A stretch of DNA of 64,000 bases from Halicephalobus mephisto (taxonomy: Eukaryota > Nematoda > Chromadorea > Rhabditida > Panagrolaimidae): the NCBI GenBank assembly GCA_009193035.1, contig SWDT01000204.1, forward strand, positions 124,001 through 188,000. The letters are read 5' to 3'. Shown here in pieces: positions 59,301-64,000 of the stretch. Within the stretch, counting starts at the first letter, position 1, and every line of letters starts with the position of its first letter. The position numbers and the translations under genes were made by a program. The notes beneath the pieces were generated by a model. It did no database searches, had not been told where the DNA came from, and saw nothing but the letters and a program-made list of their open reading frames with translations.

Positions 59301-62300
59301 TTTTAAAGATAATCCTATTTAATCTCAATTAAGATGATCAAGCTGTCGAATGGTCGGAAAATCGATATCCTCAGAATTCAATGATTTCTTTCTGAGAAGA
59401 TAATACTCCATCCGAAGTTTCTTTTAATGAAATTACAGCTTCTAAAGTCCTGTTTGAAATCTATAGCGACTTTTGGAAATTGACTTTCGTAAGATTTTTT
59501 GACTAGATGTCAGATTGCTTTTCTAAAATGGCTAATGAATCCGGGATTTCGAAATCTTTAGTAACTTTAGAATCAATGATAGATTTTCAGATGACCTATA
59601 AAACAGATAATAAAATGTATTATTTTTTGTACAGTACACTAAAAGAAACTATTTTTCTTTAAAATAAGTGTAACTTTTCATGATATAATCTAGAGATAAT
59701 CGTACTATCAAAATATAAGTAATATTAAAGATTATCATTCCTCAAACGGAAAAATAATTTCTCTAGGTTACGAGGAAATTCAATATTGTTAATTTTTTGC
59801 CCACATTATATTTCAAATGATGACTACTTTTTTATTTTTTAGTTGTCGATGAGTGCATATCTCCTCTTCTGAATGATTGTTCGCCACATGCTTTGTGTAT
59901 CAACAAACCGATCGGATTTACTTGTCGCTGTAACAATGGTTTTGTAGACGTATCAGATCAGGGCGCCAAAAGACCGGGACGAAAATGCCGAAAGCGTGAG
60001 TCATCTCTTTAGTGTTTGTTACAGGATCCCTATTTGAACTGTATACAAAGTATCAATTCGTCATTTGTCAATTCCACCTCTTTTGTACATAACTTGACTG
60101 GTTTTTGATTATTCATCATTTAAAAAACGTTCCAACTTTTTCGAAGACCAATTTTCTTCTAGTCTAATCTTGCCAAACAAAAAGCAATTTCTGAAGGCCA
60201 TAATTATTTGCTCAGAAACTCCGGTTAAATGCATTCGATGTTCACGAATTCCAAAAGCAGAAGCATGCATAATCTCTTTTCGGCTACAAATCGTTGCGCA
60301 GTCGGGGGTCCATGAATTTTTGATTCTGGCCTTCTGGTCCGTTTAACGATATCTGTATGACAAGCATCGTTTTCCTATATTTTCAACTAAACGATTTTCT
60401 GAACTAGTTGTTAAATCGCACATTTGAGAAGGTTTAATGGAAAAATAATCATCTGAACAGATTCAGATGATCATAATCCAATCCTTCGCCTATCAGTTCA
60501 TCTCGACGATAAAAAACTGGAAAGACAAATGACTGATTGTGGGTTTTTTGTCATAAACAAGAAACAAGTTTGGCTCCATTGCTTTTAAAATCAAAAAAAT
60601 GCAGAAAAATCTTGCTTTGAAGACGCCGCTAATTCGAGAAGGAAAAACTGATTGAGAATGCAACAATTAACGAAGATAAATTATGTGCAATTTCAGTAAT
60701 CGACGAATGTGCTTCTGGAGCCGCCAAATGTGATCCTAAAGCCGTTTGTACAGATACTGCAGACGGATATAGATGTCGGTGTCCAGCTGGATATATTGAT
60801 GTTTCATCTGATCCAGTAAATGAGCCAGGAAGAATCTGTGCTCAACGTGAGTAACAATTGAACCTTATTAAACCCAAAAACGAAAAACAGAGTCCTTGGG
60901 AAAATCTATTAATGGTTGAAATATTGAACAAAAAATGTCTTTTTACAGTCATCTAGAATCGTTTTGCACCATTCTGAAACAACCACCCCAGTGAAACTAA
61001 AAACCCATTGAATTTCAAGGTCCTCTAATTTCGAAAAATTATCCATCCATGGCATTGCGGGTTGCCAAAGGGACTTCCCGCTGTTTTCAAGTGTTCGGAT
61101 CGTTCCCTATATCCTGCAATAACACATAATTCAATCTCATAAAAATTTCTGATTACTTTTTACTTTTCCGTCATCTGGATTTCCTAAAGACACCGCCGAT
61201 AATATTTCGCAAGAACTTTTCGTTAACTGGATCGGGCCTTTTGAAGATAGATTTGTCAGACAAGTCCCTAATCCGAGCACGTTTTGAAATAGTTTTCGAA
61301 CATGGTTTCTGCAAAAAGATGCTTCGATACATGTGGATGCCTGCATAACCACATTAGTCCATCCGATTATGACCATTCGTTGCAATATGTAACTACTAAT
61401 GACGCAAAGACTCGTTAAACAAAAATTAAATAATGCAACTAACATAAATGGGAGTCCTAATTACTATGATTACTTTTTCGATCAATGAATCATCCCCCAA
61501 CAATGCAAACTTTTAATTCGTACCTTTTTCGAAAGAGGCCATTGTGTCAGTAAAGAAAAAACAACAATTTCAAGTTCATCAGGGATTTTAGTGATCAGCG
61601 ACTGTGACCTGTCTACTTGCAATAGTTCAAACGCCCATTGCGTGGAAACCATTAGTGGATCAGTCTGTCAATGCAAAGGAGGATTCATCGATTTAGACAA
61701 AGCTAATCCGGGCAAGAAATGCGTCAGTTCCAAAGGTTTGTGAACTTTAATGGGTTTCTGCCGGTTGACAACAATCGTAAACCATTTCCACCCACAAAAT
61801 GGGCTATTATGATCATTAATCAGCCATTGTTGTTCTTCTGGAATCACCATGTGGCTTCAAGGTTGGCGTAATTATGATGATCCGTCAATCTTTACCACGG
61901 CATTTGGGCGTGGCAGTTATACATGTTTTGCATTCTCGTCTTATTACACTTCTTGACGGTTTGGCAGTGAAGGCTCAACCACTCCCTTCCTTCAATCAAG
62001 GTCTTAATTCCGGTTTAAATGTACGGCCACAGGGCAGCCAACTGGTTCTCTTGTCACCACTAGTTAAATCGGGTTATCTTCTCAAGGAGTGAACCAATCA
62101 TCGTTGCAGAATTTGATCAACTTTCAACCTCGGTTTACTTTTCTGATTCCGAAGACAAAAAAGACTAAGCTGTTTCTGAAAGATAGAAGGCGTGGTGATC
62201 GTCGAGAGGTTCTTTCTCGTCTGCCGACGGGGCGATCGCCGCGCAATAGTTCTCTCATTTTTCTATTCTTTCTAGTATCTCATCCGCTCGTTCAATTAGG

Positions 62301-63056
62301 GGTATTCTCTTTTTTTGCTTCCGAAGACAACGCCTTCCACTATAGTTTTGTTGTATATCGCCTGAATTTGGATCTTTTCCGTGCTGACGTCTGATCTCTT
62401 CGTCGTAGCTTTTCTTTGAAATCTCTCGTGGATTGCACAAATATCCCCTTCCGTGCGTCTTTACCTCAATGCCTCAGGCGCGACAAAGAACGGCTCCACC
62501 CTTCGGAAGGCATCGATGTTGCTGCTTGATCAAAACCACATGCATCAAAATCTGAAGACATCGTTTTCGTCACATCATTTCTCGAATTCTAATCTTTTTC
62601 TGTTATATGCGTTTTTTGTATCCGTTCGTGTAATACTTATTCATTCGTATTTATCTTCGCATTTCAAGATCTTTCGGCCAGCGAGCATCAGTGTTCGTTG
62701 ATTGCCGACTCAAACAGTTAGGGCCAACATGGCCGCAGACGTGGTATTTCGGCTGCCCCACAGGACATGTATATTCGTCCTGTATATCCTTCTTATTTTT
62801 TCTCCTTCAGTTGATTCAATCGGTGGGAACCTAATTTTTTAACAAAACATTGTTTTACAGCCTTGATATTTATTTTCATTAATGTAATTATATCCTTTCT
62901 CAGGTAGTGATCCCTGCCAAGATTATTCCCTTCATGATTGTGACAAAGTAGCTGAATGCTTTAGTGATCAGCCAGGCTACTTCCAATGTCGATGTCCTAA
63001 GGGATTCGTCGATTTATCCCCGGATAAAAAATTCCCTGGACGCAAATGTCAAAAAG
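56312..63056 (+). CDS. mua-3: MUA-3-like giant EGF/LDL-receptor-repeat adhesion protein, 5' exons (partial)
   Basis: MUA-3 is a large transmembrane protein that anchors nematode epidermis, and so muscle, to the cuticle at fibrous organelles. Exons 56312-56381, 57863-58540, 58587-58742, 59843-59995, 60697-60846, 61592-61735 and 62904-63056 are all joined in phase 1 and give 501 residues before the window edge. A signal peptide (MGLNYWHLLFPFLLLTLITA) precedes an LDL-receptor class A repeat (ECGCGEPRC...CQDASDETDGRDEIAC). Cys-rich segments follow, then a series of MUA-3-style EGF modules, one per exon, with VDECSDPTLNDCDKNAIC and the GYIDTSDSPTIRPGIKC type ending. Introns are long (up to 1.48 kb). 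A Tc-like transposon copy occupies intron 3. More EGF, VWA and SEA domains and the membrane segment are expected beyond the window. Confidence 0.9.
58780..59810 (-). mobile_element. Tc1/Tc3-like DNA transposon remnant, copy 2 (in mua-3 intron 3)
   Basis: An inverted copy of the element at 7483-8526, about 1.03 kb, sits wholly inside a mua-3 intron. Both ends read TATAATGTG inward (58780 on the plus strand, 59810 on the minus strand), followed by A-rich sequence as in copy 1. The part 59292-59735 is nearly identical to copy 1 positions 7556-7998 read in reverse complement. The other half aligns at perhaps three quarters identity by eye. No transposase frame is intact. Confidence 0.8.
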
Positions 63057-64000
63057 GTAAGGAGTGTTTTAGTTCAAAATGCACAAGAACAATTATTATT
63101 CGGGGTTTTCCTTTCACTCTGAATCCACATTTACTGAGTGTACCTGTTTTCTTTTTCAAGTTAAAACATTAGTTTGCGCTAGTTTTTGTACGTCAAAGGA
63201 TATTTTCATGCATGGGATATAATGTCTCTTCGATTTTCGAGCTTCGAAATCATTTCTACCGCCTGGGGTGAAAAGGAGTTTTCAGTTTCATTCTGATTCG
63301 AGCACCTGCAAATCTCGAATTCAGAAATCCCGTCTTACGCAATTGGAAAGAAAGTGATTTGTGATTAATAATCTCGTTCCATTCCTTTCGATTTCTTGAA
63401 ATTGAAAAATAGCCCTCCCGGCATGAATCAGAAGCCGATACCGGGTCGTACGAAGGCCGCCCAAGTCAGGTTTTCAATCAAAATCGCTTTCAAGCGCGAA
63501 ATTGAAACTTAGTTTTTTCATTTATCTTTCAATCTTATCTCGATCAAGACTTGGTTTTATTTTTACTAGGAAAATCTATTTGCTTTTTTTACTGAAATTG
63601 ATGATGCCACACCCAACAAAAATTAAGACAAAAACTCGTTCTAGTCCCGTTCAAACTTTATTGTCCCCACAATCACACTGGAACAGAGGTGAAGATGATA
63701 CGATTTTCATATACTTCTGGGGAAAAATTCCGAATCGCTAGGGGCGAAAACACGCAATTTTTACTAAATTGTTTCTTTTGTTAGTTATACTATGAAACCA
63801 ACATCTCGATTCATAAGTGCGGATTTATTTTTTGCATACTTTAACGATCGGGGTGGAAAATGAAAAGGGGCTTGTGGTACAAGGTCATTGTAAATGGAAT
63901 GACAGAATGATTTTACCTTGAAGACAGCCGCTGACCGAAGAACGATTTTTTACGGCAGCGGATTGAAAAACAAGTCGATCTGGGACAAATCTTTTTTTAC
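63057..64000. other. Intron of mua-3 running off the window
   Basis: No EGF-coding stretch is found between the donor at 63057 and the window end. Only short motif-free frames occur. It is best read as the next mua-3 intron. Confidence 0.55.

Noticed and set aside
1..64000. tRNA genes, CRISPR arrays and bacterial-type promoters
   Set aside because: No cloverleaf with a GGTTCRANNCC loop was found by eye. CRISPR and bacterial signals do not apply to this eukaryotic sequence.

Overview
This is a eukaryotic genomic window, almost certainly from a nematode. Genes are split by short introns (many 40-60 bases) with GTAAGT-type donors and TTTCAG/TTTTAG acceptors. Several families are typical of or restricted to nematodes: an EGF-plus-ASC sodium channel (EGAS-like), a TWK two-pore potassium channel, a GT92 (DUF23) glycosyltransferase, MUA-3 and an HBL-1/hunchback zinc-finger factor. 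Most well-resolved genes also have a strong 3' splice site only 9-32 bases before the ATG, as expected for spliced-leader trans-splicing. I cannot name the species.

Layout, left to right: the N-terminal exons of a plexin on the minus strand (leaving the left edge); a gene-poor 8 kb holding a Tc1/Tc3-like transposon; IFT22/RABL5 (+); a small FYVE-like zinc-binding protein (+); a single-exon FMRFamide-receptor-like GPCR (+); a TWK channel (+) converging on a GT92 enzyme (-); an EGAS-like DEG/ENaC channel (+); a type I cadherin (+) converging on hbl-1 (-); a 5 kb gene-free stretch upstream of hbl-1; a GPAT3/4-type acyltransferase (-); a CUE/SMR protein (+); TMEM70 (-); glucosidase II alpha (+); NDUFC2 (-) and COX6B (-), which look like an operon; an AT-rich 3 kb with one doubtful small gene; an ankyrin-repeat protein (-); and the start of mua-3 (+), which leaves the right edge and carries a second, inverted transposon copy in an intron.

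Functional themes: neuronal signalling and guidance (plexin, GPCR, two channels, cadherin, hbl-1), ciliary transport (IFT22), mitochondrial oxidative phosphorylation (TMEM70, NDUFC2, COX6B within 5.6 kb), ER glycoprotein quality control and lipid synthesis (glucosidase II alpha, GPAT), and cell-matrix attachment (MUA-3). Three head-to-head pairs (GPAT/SMR, TMEM70/glucosidase II, ankyrin/mua-3) have 550-740 bases between start codons and probably share promoter regions. Exon coordinates were worked out by hand from splice signals and reading-frame continuity. No homology search was run.
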